The position numbers and the translations under genes are program-made. 64,000 bases of DNA from Macrolepiota albuminosa (Eukaryota > Basidiomycota > Agaricomycetes > Agaricales > Agaricaceae), in contig JAMWFC010000032.1 in the NCBI GenBank assembly GCA_027475525.1, positions 744,001 to 808,000 of the forward strand, read 5' to 3'. The notes below the pieces were generated by a model. The model made no database searches and had not been told where the DNA came from. It saw nothing but the letters and a program-made list of their open reading frames with translations. Shown in pieces: positions 41,575 to 53,890 of the stretch (position 1 is the stretch's first letter; each line of letters starts with the position of its first letter).

Positions 41575-44500
41575 TTACATTTGTAAACCATTGAGAACTT
41601 CTTGATATACAATATTTGCAGTCGCTCTTGATGTATTTTCTTCTGATAAAATCACCTTGATACGATCTCCTGATGTGCATCGAGAAAGTGCAACATAAAG
41701 TTGGCCATGTGTAAAAACAGGTGATCGAAGGTCCAATCCAACATGCTTGACTGATTGCCCTTGAGACTTGTTGATAGTCATAGCAAAGGCCAATCGAATT
41801 GGAAACTGTCTCCTGCATAATGGTATGGGCAAATCCTCTTCAGAGGCATCTAGATTGATCCTTGGAATCAAAACAGTTGAACCTGCAAACTTGGCATCTC
41901 CACTGATAATATGACATCTGAGGACTCTGGTGCTGATATGAGTGACAATCATTCTTGTTCCATTGCAAAGTCCTTTGGTTGTGTCCAGATTCCTGAGGAG
42001 CATGACAGGAACTCCAATCTTCAAAGCCAGTTTAGCCAAAGGCAAACTACTGGCTTTCAAAGAGTTGAGATATTCCACAGGATATAAGGCAAGGCCATCA
42101 GGATTCCTGTTATCAGAGAGAACAGAATCTGCACTCTGTAAAATCCTTTCTTCCCCTGGATACCTCTCTAGAACTTCTGCATTGATCTCCTCTATATCAG
42201 AGTTCTTGCCAGAGAGAATAGTCCGGTCCAGATAATACTGATCATTTTGAGGATGACCAATATCAGGATATGTGGAAGAAATCAATCCAGTGATAGAATT
42301 GTCATCACAGATCATCCTTTCAGGCAGTTTGACTGTTTCTCCAGGTCCTAGATTTTTCCCTGCACCAACATCCAACAACCAAGCTGCATGAGCTGCTCCA
42401 ACCGCATATTTTGGACCAAGTAATGGACTTGAATATTATCCCAAAGTCGGCTCCTTTTGAGTGAAGCAGCAATCATCTGCTGCCTGAGTCCATGTGGAAC
42501 CACTGGAAGAGTTTGCCTAAAGTCCCCTCCAAAAACCACAGTGACTCCACCAAAGGAAATGTCATTATTGAAGATGTCTCTGAAGCCACGATCGACAGAG
42601 TCAATGGCATTTTTGTGTTGCATTGGAACTTCATCCCAAATAACAACTTTGGTGCGAAGTATGAGCTGTGATAACTGGGTTCCTCTCTTGATATTGGCAA
42701 TGGATGTGTCAAGAGCAGGAATGGGAATTTTGAATCTTGAATGAGCTGTCCTACCCCCTTCCAACAATAAGGCAGCAATGCCAGATGATGCTACACATAA
42801 TGCCACATCTCCATGGGAACGAACTGCAGCAGCCAGAGTATTGCAGACAAAGGTTTTGCCACATCCTCCAGCACTGTGAATGAATAGCATCCTGCCCAAA
42901 TTGTTGTTCACTGAGTTTATGACAGCATTGAAAGTCTCCAGTTGTTCCACATTGAACTTGGCCTTGTTACTCTCCACTCTTTGCTTGAGGTCCTCAACAT
43001 CATAATTGGTTTCATCTTCTAAAAGCCTGTTGCCTAGAAGAATGATCAGTGTTCAAGTTAATCTTTTATGCAAATGCCAATTACCTGGAACTATATTCCA
43101 ATTCTGTTGAGCCTCTGGCATGTTGGGAAAGTCTTTCAGAGTTTTCCCAAAATTCATCAAAGTGTCATTGATGAGATAAAGGCCATAGTCATAGACATCC
43201 TCATTGGTAAAGACTCGGTCCCTGTATTGCCTAGTATGTTCCAATCTGTGTCGAAGATCATCACAGATAGAATGTTTGAATTCGTCCCATAGAGCCTCAG
43301 GAGTGGCAGGAGCACAGTGGAATAGAATAGTGCAAAACAGCTGCCTAAGAGCTGATCCTAGTTGGATTGGAGCAGCTTCAGTGAGACACTGCCTCCATTC
43401 TGCATCATCCTCCAAAAGACCTAGAGCTTTGCAAGCTTCCTGATAAGTTGGATAGGTATGGCCATTGACTGTCCTGAGATCAGCCCATGAAGTTGCATTG
43501 GTTACAACAGTCAAGAGCATCCTGAGATAGAACCTTTCTCCCTGTCTTGGTGAAGCAAAATACATCCTTCCAATTGCTGTCCCTCTCTGCCTCTCCTTCC
43601 AACTCCGTTTAGATGCTTCATAAACAAACTTGGTTGGAAAGTTCTGATAAGTGGTGTTATTATTGGGAAACCTGGTATTGGCTTCAAACCAAGCTGTGAG
43701 TGCAGTCTTGTCTGCATTAGGTCTAGCAGCCACCACCTGTATTGGTTCATCATCTGGGAAATAGACTTCATGCTGGTTTTCCAAGTGCACAGGCAATCTG
43801 TACACTGAAGGATATTCAGCATGCATGTTAAATTCAAAGATGTGCCAGCAAGCCTCAGGAGCAGAAATGTATCTGGCATCCAAGTGTTCCTTGATTTCAT
43901 CCCTCTCCTCCCTAGCAATCTCCAAAGTTGTCCTATCATGGCCCTTGTAGATGTACTTGTGAATGTATTTGATTGCATCCACTGAAGCACAGACTTCCAC
44001 ATTGATATGACATTGGAATTTGGCTGAGAGATATGGATTGTATGGGACAACATTACGATTGTCATAACGACGACCATGCTTTTCAAAAAAGCGGCCATTG
44101 TTAGGTCTGGCATATTGGGGATAGCCATCATCACCATACTGTGTAGCTTCTTGAAATTCTTTGGGATATCTCTTGGAACATTTGCCATCTACCATGCACT
44201 TGGCATTGGGAAAATCTGCTCCACATGGACCATGAACCATATTGGTAGTAACAACCTAATAACAAAGGTCAGTTACTGCATTGATAATTCAAGCAAAGCC
44301 AATACCTGATACAATTGAGGCTGAGTCACTGGATCAGGAATTTGAGCAGAAACAATAGTGTCCACATGAGCTGCGTCTTTGATCTTGTCATGATGATGGA
44401 AAAAGATCAAGATATGTATTGAGCAGAAACAATAGTGTCCACATGAGCTGCGTCTTTGATCTTGTCATGATGATGGAAAAAGATCAAGATATGTATATGT

Positions 44501-47500
44501 GGAAGTCCTCTCTTTTGAAATTCAATGGTATGGACAGATGCCACACATTTTCCAAATAGACCATCTTTTATGTCCTTCAAAAGAGCATTCTTCTTGAGTT
44601 CAAATACTCTGGCAACAATATCTGGACGGTCAGAAGCTGTTTGCCTCTTTCCATTAACCATAGGTTCCTTTAGCAGAGCCTCTTCAATTTCTGGCCACTT
44701 TGGATTGGCAGTCATGGTGATGAAGAGATCTGGTTTATGGAAATGCCTGCAAATAGCCATAGAGTCCTGGAATAATTGCTGCATGTGTCGTTCACTTCCA
44801 ACATGAGAAGAGGGAAGGACTACCCGTCGGCTTTGCCTGCGTAAGTCTTCATCTCCAGCAGCCGCATCGACCACTCCTTGATACACTTCAGCCCTAATCT
44901 TCTTTTGATTGTGCCGGACCCAATTGAGCTTGTTCTGCTCAGTTGATGCCCATGCATCCACAACATATTGCTGAAACAGTCTGCCACTCCAAAGCAATGC
45001 AGCATTAGCTTCCAAAGCTCTTTGCTGCAGCCTATATGCATAATATGCAGTTTGGCTAACTTTTTTGGCTCTTTGTTCTCCTGCTGGTCCAAATTGAGAT
45101 TGAATATTGGTGTGAAATCCAGGTTCTCCAGTTGGAAATATGATAGTGTAATGCAGAGGAGTGTAATAGGGGTGTAGATGGCTGATTCGCTTCAATTGAC
45201 CTCCATGCAGATGCAGGACTATGTCACGGTGATCTGATCGTTCTTCAGAACCATCTCCTGGTATAATTGCAGCAACTCCTTCCTGTTCATTAGGGTTGTT
45301 ATAGCGTCGATGGTCTCCAAAGTCAGCCCTCAGTTGAACAGAAAGCCTTTGTGGTTGGCCTTCAGGAACTTCTGTCATAATCTGCTTTGCAAGCTTGTAT
45401 AAGCCAATAAAGGGATTGACTCTATGAAGCATATCCTGCAAAGAGGCCATTATCTGAGGATCCAATCTAGGATTGCTTCCCTGACGAAAAGCCAATTGTT
45501 GATTGTGATCGTAGAAGTAGAGTTGTGCATACACAGGATGATCACCTTCAGTTGGAAGCAAAGCACCTGTCAGATGATGGAGCTCTCCATTAATCCTAAA
45601 GCTGTATGGTCCAGGAGCATTGGTAATTGCCTGGTCAATTTTGACTCCCAGAGATGTAAATGCAAAGGCTGCATTGTATTGGCGAATAGATGCTTTAAAA
45701 GCATCAGAAAGAGGATGGTGACCTTGGAGTAAGCCAAGCAGTTCTGGTGGAGCATCTTCAAGTCTGGGCAAATCAATCTGCCCTTGTAAACAGCACATGC
45801 CAAACTTTGGATTACGTCTAGTAGACTTGGAGAGCTTTTCAGCATCAAAATGTAGAGCATGACAGTGTGGGCATGCAACATCCATAGAACCAAGATAGTG
45901 TGAAGGGGATCCATCTGTGTAATGCTGTCTTCCTGTTGGAAGAGCATTCCTAGGCTGAACATCATCAGGTTCTTGAATCCTTTGTAAGACAGGAGGTGCT
46001 GGTATATTCTGCTGCATGACATTCCCAGGTAGATCCACATACTCCAAGTTAGGAGGTGCTGGTAGATTTTGCTGTCTATTATCTCCAGGTGGATCCACAT
46101 ACTCCAAGTCCTCCTCTATATTCTCAGCAAGATCATTCCTATGATTATCCAGTAGATTTGGATCAATCTCATTGTCAATGGGAGGTTCCAAATACTCCAA
46201 AGGATTTTGAAGCATTTCATCAAAAGCTGCATGGATATTTTCTAATCCATGAGGATCCAAATCATTAAAATCCTCTTCAAGATCAGCTAAACGTTGCTGT
46301 TCCCAATTTTGTAAGATCCTTTCAGCTCTAGCCTCATTTAAAGGCCTATGTTCAGGATTGAGATCTACATCCTGTTAATCTTTCTTAGTCAATGCAACTT
46401 TTAAAAGTTGTCTTTGTCTCACCTCTAGCTGATGTAAAGCCCTTTGTGCCTCTGCTACTGCTTGCTCTTCAGCTATAGCAATATCTCTGAGCTGTTGTTG
46501 CTCATGCAATACTGCTAATGCCTGTTGTTGCCTTTGCCACTCTTGTTGCCTCTCCTCCTCTTCAGCCATAGCAATATGTCTGAGCTGTTGCTGCTCTTGT
46601 AACACTGCTAGTGCCTGCCGTTGTCTATCCTGCTCCTCAGCTGCAGCAATATGCCTCAACCTTTGTTGGTCTTGCAATGCTGCTAATGATTGTGCTTGTA
46701 TAGGAGCAACCTGCTGGTTAACTTGTCTTCCTCTATTCCCAGGTGCAGGTGGCAGTGGCAGTGGCATTGTGAAGTTTGGCAAAGCAGCTCTATGCAAAGC
46801 AGGCATTCTAGGTATAGGATTCTGTAAAGGAGCATCCCAACCTTCAGGCAAATGAGTTTCAGGTATACTCATAGCAGTCCCACCAACTACAGGCTGATTG
46901 ACTGATCCCACTCTATGATCTCTTCCATGCACAGTAGCTGGTAGAGGTGCTACTATTGAAGGCACATAAGGAGCTCTATATGCAGGAAGAGGTAGAGGTG
47001 GTATCATTCTAGGAATTGGATTTTGTAAAGGAGCATTCCATCCTTCAGGTAAATGAGTTTCAGGAATAGCCCTAGCAAATAGATCCTCAGCAACAGTTGG
47101 TGGTCTAAGAGGCCTCCTCAAAGAGCTAGAAGGATTTTCCCTAGAGCTTGAAGCAATCTGATTATTTCCCCCAGTTCTCATATCCCTCAATCCTGTATTT
47201 CCCCCAGATATATCAGAGCTTGAAGCAATCTGATTATTTCCCTCAGTTCTCATATCCCCCAATCTTGTGATTCCAAGTTGTACATCCTCAGATGCAAATA
47301 AATCCACAGCAACAGTTGGTCCAATAGGCCTCTCTAAAGAGCTAGAGGCAATCTGACTATTTCTTCCAATTCTTATATCCCCAGTTCCCATATCCCCAGT
47401 TCCATAATGAAGTGGTATAACCACTGAAGTAGATCTTCTACTTCTATTTGCACGACGCTCATCAGGATCAGTCATTTGTAACTGTTGTAGCCTGCTTTGA

Positions 47501-47569
47501 ATCCTAGCCTGCTGTCTTTGACCTTCAGGAGTACTGGGTTCGTTATTAGAATGAGTAGTTGAAGATTGC
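41575..47569 (-). pseudogene. Helitron Rep/helicase (RepHel)
   Basis: Exons on the minus strand: 47569-46423, 46371-44306, 44255-43085 and 43033-41575, with GT-AG introns of 50-51 nt between them and a further 5' intron (47570-47626). The first part is Gln-rich coiled sequence (EEERQQEWQRQQQALAVL). The Helitron-like N domain includes FITMTANPKWPEI. The Rep HUH motif is RGLPHIHILIF, and the Rep catalytic tyrosines are in KYIHKYIYKGHDRT. The Pif1-type helicase has Walker A HSAGGCGKTF, Walker B VVIWDEVPM, then FGGDFRQTLPV, and C-terminal motifs AFAMTINKSQGQSVKHVGLD (20 residues) and YVALSRCTS. One frameshift near 42,395 (NMRLE then AAHAAWLLDVGAGK) and the 77-nt duplication at 44342 break it. About 1,900 aa; it drives rolling-circle transposition. 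Confidence 0.88.
44342..44496. repeat. 77-nt-offset tandem duplication #16
   Basis: 44342-44419 equals 44419-44496 (offset 77). Splits the Rep domain just after the HUH motif. Confidence 0.95.
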
Positions 47570-47626
47570 CTGAAAGAATAGTTTTTTAAGCATTTTCATA
47601 GCTTAAAACTATTGAAAGACACTTAC

Positions 47627-48208
47627 ATGATGAGTATATCAATAGCTCAAAATTGTCCAAGTATTACTGTAAGCTGAATAGAATTTTTCTTGATTTTTTT
47701 GAATTTTATAAGCATTTATAAAGCTCAAAAACAATAAAAGTCACTTACTACAATAGCCCAAACTTTTACTATTAGCTGAATTGAATTTTTCCTGATTTTT
47801 CTGTGATTTTTTCGAATTTTTTAAGCATTTTCTAAGCTCAAATACATTAAAAATCACTTACAATGATCAATCAATAGCTGAAAGTTGTCGAGCTATTGAA
47901 TGTTTGTTAAGGATCATCAATCAATCAATCAATCATTACTTACTTTGTAGTTGAGTGTGAAAATTTCGCTATAAGAATGTTTGTTAATAGTCATCAATCA
48001 ATCAATCAGTCAATACTTACTTTGTAATCAAATTTCGAAGTTGTAGCTAGATCAATCATTTATTAATATCTATCAATCAATCAATCAATCAATACTTACT
48101 TTGTAATCGAGTTTTCGAAGCGTTGCTATAAGAATGGTTATTAATATTTGTAAATCAATCAATCAATCAACACTTACTTTGTAGTGTAGTTTACTCACTA
48201 CAACGTTG
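47627..48208 (-). repeat. Ladder of tandem micro-exon/intron units upstream of the Helitron gene
   Basis: On the minus strand seven units each show an AG-type acceptor, a short exon-like block and a GTAAGT donor. Blocks: 48178-about 48208, 48100-48125, 48021-48046, 47944-47968, 47862-47892, 47749-47775 and 47627-47673. The three middle blocks (25-26 nt) are similar (TTCGAAA.TNGATTACAAA). The first spacings are 78, 79, 77 and 82 nt, and the intron-like parts share (TGAT)n followed by ATTAATAA. Copies are diverged, so these are old duplications, unlike the exact 77-nt artefacts. They probably form the 5' UTR or leader exons of the Helitron gene. Confidence 0.6.
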
Positions 48209-48445
48209 AAACCGTGGAAAAATTGATGCTGTTTGGTTTAAGATCATGCGAGGCGTGAAAACTGGTGTCCACTAAATCGCGTTTTGGCCTCGGCCACATT
48301 CACACACTCCGAATACCTTCCACATGTGTCTGAGAGATATTGTACATTTAAATATTCATTATACACTCTTTTTCATTGAATAATATCTGTTTTTTTTCTT
48401 TTCTACTGAAAAACTGACCGAAAAACAAACAAAAAAGGCAAGTAT

Positions 48446-48601
48446 TTGTCAGCCTTAGTCAGAAACTGTCAAAACTGACTAATCAATCATTCCCACGAAA
48501 CGGTCGTCCCATATACTATAGATTGTCAGCCTTAGTCAGAAACTGTCAAAACTGACTAATCAATCATTCCCACGAAACGGTCGTCCCATATACTATAGAT
48601 T
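48446..48601. repeat. 77-nt-offset tandem duplication #17
   Basis: 48446-48524 equals 48523-48601 (offset 77). Non-coding. Confidence 0.95.
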
Positions 48602-49124
48602 CTATTAGACAGAAAACTGGATCTATACAAGCTTATAGAAAAAATAATTCAAAAAGTTCTATGAATACCAAAGACAATGTGGTCTAATTTTCAAAGATGA
48701 AAATAAATGAAGAGAACAGAATAATGACTGCTAGAGCAAAAAAAAAATTTCACATAATTGTACAATTTTCATGTATGCTCCTCTTTCTAGGTACTAGATG
48801 TAATAAATTACAATAATAAACAAGGCATTTAACAACATGAAACAAATTACATATTCAAAAAAAAAACATATACACTTATTCAAAAAAAAACATATACACT
48901 TATTCAAAAAAAAACATACACACTTATTCAAAAAACATACATATATATATGAAAAAAAAAACAGAATCTCTCAACTTGGTAAAAGAAAAAAACAATAATG
49001 CACTCAATACAGAAAAAAAAACAACTTAAAATATAGATATATAGAAAATAAAAGTATAATCCTTTAACATAAAAAATTTGATTAATTACTCAGCAGAGAT
49101 AGCAGAAAAGAGGAGCAACATAAT

Positions 49125-49296
49125 AGCCGGTAAAGATAGCCGAAAGGGAGCAAATATCGAGGACATGGTAGTAATAGCCGGTAGTAATAGCCGGTAAAGA
49201 TAGCCGAAAGGGAGCAAATATCGAGGACATGGTAGTAATAGCCAGTAGTAATAGCCGGTAAAGATAGCCAAAAGGGAGCAAATATCAAGGACATAG
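49125..49296. repeat. 64-nt minisatellite, about 2.7 copies
   Basis: Units start at 49125, 49189 and 49253 with AGCCGGTAAAGATAGCC. Each contains GGGAGCAAATATCGAGGACA. Copy 3 has several transitions. Confidence 0.85.
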
Positions 49297-49716
49297 CCGG
49301 TAGAGGAAGAGACACGGCAATGGCCGAGATCACGTGAGGGGCACAAATTTCGAGGACAAAATGCGTGCCAAAGCAGGTAGTAAAACCTCAGTCTACTAAA
49401 GTAGACCTTGGAACAGCATGCCTGAGTACCCGGAGAGGCAACAGCCACCTGTTATATTTGTTCAGTAATCCTGGACATAGAATGACAAGAGGACATTTGA
49501 AAGATGACAAAACAGCATCTATTGAAACAAATTAACTTCAAAAGAAACAACAAAAATATTGAGGCATTTGAAAAGAAAATATAAAACATCAAAGACAATG
49601 TCCTTGGAAATTGAAAGAAGAATTGTGGAGAATAGAATAGAAATAGGAATAGAAAGAGAGAAATTTGAAGTGGGTAAGATCCCACAGAAATAAGAAAGTG
49701 AAAGTTCTAAACAGGC

Positions 49717-50527
49717 GGTAGACATGTTTACAACTGTAAGGGCGACCTCTAGAGGCTGTGGCTCAGTCACACAGCTGGCAGAGAGATGTAAGACCAGCTT
49801 GAAGAACCTATGAAACAGTTTAAGAATCCTCAGTGAATTGTCTAAATGATAGATGACAACTGTATTAATCATACCTACGAAACAGTTTAAGACTGTCCAG
49901 TAATGTACAATTAGTAAAGGATTAATGTATAGTATAATTGGATACTTACATTCTCAGTGAATTGTCTAAATGATAGATGACAACTGAGGATGTAATGTCA
50001 CGCAACTGCGTACTTAAACCTCAAATCACATGACCATGTAGTCCAACTGACTTAATAGGATAATAATTGTCTAACAAGGGAGATCAAAAGTGTATTATAA
50101 TATATACTGACAATATCAAGGTAGCTACTCACCTGGCAGAGGGAGATCCAAAGAGAACAAGTCTAGGGATTTCCTATGCCAGGCTGGATGCTTCTGGGGC
50201 CTCTGAAGCATGGGAAACAACTGTACAGTACAACAAAACCTTAAAAACTCAAAAATTGCCTACACAAACAATTGCACAAATAAGGGGCAAACTCTGGCAA
50301 ACTCTAGCTTATATAAGTGGTCTGGAAGTGGTGCTGAGGGACCCACACTTGTCTGAATTGTGGCTAAAGAACCAGAGCATCTCAAGAGCTGAGAGTAGTA
50401 CTAACAGATAGTGTTGAAAGAATAGAAACAGTAAAATGAAATAATGTCAGAAGAAATAAGAGAATGAATGAAAGGAGAGTGAAGAGATAAGGAGTGAGAA
50501 AAGGAAGAAATGAGGAGTCCCCTGACA
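49717..50527 (-). repeat. Element A left LTR (3'), with an inserted solo LTR
   Basis: Ends GTCCCCTGACA at 50527. Start is 49717 if aligned to the right LTR, or 49735 if judged by the solo copy at 39692. About 500 nt after removing the insertion at 49787-50076. Confidence 0.75.
49787..50076. repeat. 290-bp solo LTR of another family inside element A's left LTR
   Basis: Begins TGTAAGACC and ends GTCTAACA. Flanks AGAGA (49782-49786) and AGGGA (50077-50081) are a 5-bp target duplication with one transition. The uninterrupted LTR sequence (CAGAGGGAGATC) is seen in the right LTR of A. Internally it repeats CTCAGTGAATTGTCTAAATG with a 124-nt offset. Confidence 0.6.
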
Positions 50528-50571
50528 TCACTCCCCCTCTAGAGTGCAGCGTCTCAACATGCTGGATAGAA

Positions 50572-51781
50572 TTAGTTCTGGATGGCCTGGTCTACCTTGA
50601 AAAGAGAATAGAGGCATCTGATTGTCCATGGAGCATTGGGATGCTGTTGATAGAATTTCCAGACCAAGGCAGGGGCATGGACATTCTCTTGTGGCTTCCA
50701 GGAGATGTCTTTGATTCCATAGCCCTTCCACTTGACCTTGAACTGAAGCTTGTTCCTAAAGAGTTGGCTGTCTAGGATCTGTTCCACTTCATACTCTTCT
50801 TGGTTGTCTACCAGAACTGGAGATGGAGGTGGCTGTGGACGTCGACCTGGGATTGGATCCTCTGGAGCTGGGGAGAGCTTCACCACATTGAAGACTGGAT
50901 GGAGTCAACTCATTCCACTAGGCAGCTTGAGTCAATAGGCTAGTGGGCCTACCTGCCCTACTATAGGAAAGTCCTAGACAACAGTGAGAGAGCTTCTGAG
51001 AAGGTTGGGTGGTAGCAATGTCAGAGGCATCCAGGTAGACTTGATCTCCAGGCTTGTACTTGGGGGCTGGAGTTTATCCACGATCATAGTAGCGGGCCAT
51101 GTCATCCTTTGCCTTAGCTAAAGCTGCCTTTATCCAATCTATGAACTCATTGACAGCTTCATTCTCTGAAAGTCATCCATGAAGCTCAAATCCTATCTGA
51201 GGATGTCAACCAGTATCTAGAAGGAAAGGAGACATCTGGGTGGCAGCGTGTACACGGTTGTTGTATTGAAACTCTGCCTCTGGTAATAGGTAATCCCAGT
51301 CATCCTGTTGTTTATTGCAGAAGAGCTGGAGATACTGTTCTAGCTCCTGGTTGACATGCTCAGTCTGGCCATCAGACTGGGGGTGGTAGGCTGTGGAAGT
51401 ATGGACTTTGACATGGAGGAGGCGATACAGTTCTCTAGTAAACTCTGCCATAAACTGAGGTCCACAGTCAGAGACGTAAGCATCTGACAACCTATGGAGT
51501 TTCCAGACATGCTTCCAATACAGATTGGCGGCGCCCATGGCTGAGCAAGTAGTGTGTGTTGAAATAAAATGAGCACACTTGCCACAGAGATCCACTACCA
51601 CCATGATTGCGTCATATCCATGAGAATCAGATAACTCAATGATGAAGTCTACCAAGGCCACACTCCAACACTCAGCTAGAATAGGCAATGGATGAAGCTG
51701 TCCCATAGGAGGCTGATGATGAGGCTTAGTCCAAAGGCAAAGGTTACAGGTGGAGGTGTAAAAGCCAATATACCATGACAT
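50572..51781 (-). pseudogene. Element A integrase and chromodomain
   Basis: Integrase core: CSVALVDFIIELSD-like block (SVALVDFIIELSDSHGYD), VVVDLCGKCAHF, YVSDCGPQFMAEF, then HPQSDGQTEHVNQELEQYL. A stop at about 51206 precedes a decayed linker. The chromodomain (50572-50886) is clear: EYEVEQILDSQLFRNKLQF, VKWKGYGIKDISWKPQENV, FYQQHPNAP. Its aromatic residues resemble those that read methylated histone tails. Confidence 0.82.
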
Positions 51782-53533
51782 TTGAGGCCACCAGTAATTC
51801 CGTGAGACCAGCTCCAGTGTCCTCCATCTGCCAGGATGTCCTGCAAATCAAGAGTCATGATGCTGCTCCACAATCCACCTCCGGAGGTCTGGCAGGTTGG
51901 GAACATAAATGCGTCCCTGGAAGGTGAGAAGACCATTCTCCAAAGACCACTTGTCCGTGCAGACAGACTTCACTCCAGTTTTCTATCGAGCATGCAAGGC
52001 CATGGCAGCCTTAGCTACCAGATCTTCTTGAGCACCCTCCCAGTTACCTCATCAGATGTCTTGAAGAATGCTCACTTCTTCTCTCTGGCCAACCACACCT
52101 TCTAGAGCATGGATAGCAAATAGTTCTGGCTTCAGGAGTAGCGCATCTGGCTTGCCCATGCTCCATCCGGGTTTGTGATGCAGAGAGAAGTCAAAGTTGG
52201 CCAGATACAAGGACCATTGAGCCTGTCAGCAGTTAAGTTTCTTGGCCATCCAAAAGTACTTTAAGTTCTTGTGATCAGTCCACACCTCAAATTTATGTCT
52301 GGCACCCTCAAGGAAATGTTGCCACTCCTCAAATGACCAAATGATAGCTAGCATCTCCTTGTCATGGATCTCATAATTTTGCTCCACAGCATTGAGACTC
52401 TTGGAGTAGAAAGTCACAGGATGCCACTTACCATTCTCTCTTGACTGTTGAAAGAGAACAGCTCCAGTAGCAAAATCTGAGCTATTGGCTTTGACATGGA
52501 AGGAAGAGTCGTCATCTGGGAATAGGAGGACAGGCTTTGAAGTGACTGCCTGTTTGAGGGCATTAAAGGCTGTCTGCTGTGCTGCATCCCAGTTTCAAGG
52601 AGTGTCCTTAGTGGTGAGATCAAAGAGGGGCCAGGCATGGTGTGAGAAATCCTGAATAAACCTCTGGTAGAAGTTGGTGAAACCCAGAAAGGCCTGAACC
52701 TCCTTCTTGTTCTTAGGCTCTGGCCACTCCGCCACACCAGCCACCTTGACTGGGTCTATTTCAGCCATTCCATGAGAGATGATCAGTCCAAGATATTCAA
52801 CCTTAGTCTGCTCAAACTTGCACTTCTCTAGCTTAAGATAGAGCTGGTGTTGGCAAAGACATTCCAGTACAATGCACGTAATCCAACAATGCTCCTCTAC
52901 AGTCTTGGTATAGATGAGAATATCATCAAGGTATACACACACAATACCTTCCGCTATGAGGTCTCAGAAAATATTGTTCATCATGGTCTGGAAGGTGGCA
53001 AGTGAGGCCAAAGAACATTACCAGAGGTTCAAAGAGTCCACAATTTGTTCAGAATGCTGCCTTCCACTTGTCACCTTCTTTGATGTGCACATTGTTGTAG
53101 CCCCAGCAGACATCCAACTTGGTAAAATAGCGCGCACCTCAGAGGTTGTTGACAAGCTCTGAAATAAGTGGTAAGGGGTAGCAATCCTTCACAGTCATCG
53201 CATTCAAGACTCAGTAGTCCTGAACCAGACATAGAGATCTATCCTTCTTCTTAATGAAGAAGACTGGAGAGGCCATTGGAGACTTTGAGAGATGGATGCG
53301 ACCAGAGTCTAAATTCTCCTGCAGAAAGGCATCAAGCTCATTCTGTTCTCTGGGAGAGAGAGGATAGACCTTGCAGCTGGAGGGCTCAGCATTGGGCATA
53401 AGCTCAATTGCATGGTCCCACTGCTTACGCTCTGGCAGAGAGTCAAATGATGCCTTAGAGAAAACATCCTCAAAGTCTTGCAGGTGATGAGGAACTGCAT
53501 CTCAGAACAACTTAGGAGCAGAGTTGGCAGCAA
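51782..53533 (-). pseudogene. Element A reverse transcriptase and RNase H, several stops
   Basis: RT starts at KVYPLSPREQNELDAFLQEN, then SPVFFIKKKDRSLCLVQDY, with stops after it, then CVYLDDILIYTKT (catalytic YLDD) and EVQAFLGFTNFYQRFIQDF. RNase H: KEMLAIIWSFEEWQHFLEGA and VWTDHKNLKYF. At least five in-frame stops or shifts make it non-functional. Confidence 0.8.
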
Positions 53534-53890
53534 ATGCCTGAGCTAGCCACTGGGAGGTAGTTTGGCTAGCTCTAATCTCTGCTACAGTTGGTGGAGGTCA
53601 TAATGTGTTGCGTAAATCCTATCACTTGTCTTGATAGCCTTGTCTGGAGACTCTGGGTCAGGAGCACACCCAAATTCACCCTTGTGTCCATCTTCCATCT
53701 GGGCTTCATTCACTACACCTCAAACGTCCTCATAGAGGGCCTCTCTATAAGGGAATGCCGAGGAGGGAGGATCTAGTAGGTCGAGGTCTGCAAAGGGGAG
53801 GTGTCCAACTTGGCAAGCCTGGATAGCAGCATGCTCATGGACTAACTCTCTATGCTCCTCTCTAACTTCCTTGGCATATGTGGAACACCG

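Larger units (their letters stand above)
48209..49716. other. AT-rich region between Helitron leader and element A
   Basis: No gene seen. Holds a 77-nt duplication (48446-48601), an A-rich array of about 26-nt units (CTTATTCAAAAAAAAACATA, 48851-48945) and a 64-nt minisatellite (49125-49296). The Helitron 5' end probably lies here, but no TC terminus could be fixed. Confidence 0.5.

Noticed and set aside
47900..48190. CRISPR-like array (short similar blocks with even spacing)
   Set aside because: Units are diverged, contain (ATCA)n and splice-like signals, and the genome is eukaryotic. Exon-intron duplication explains it better.
49829..49984. Another member of the 77-nt duplication set
   Set aside because: CTCAGTGAATTG..GACAACTG recurs with a 124-nt offset and lies inside a solo LTR, so it is a genuine internal repeat.
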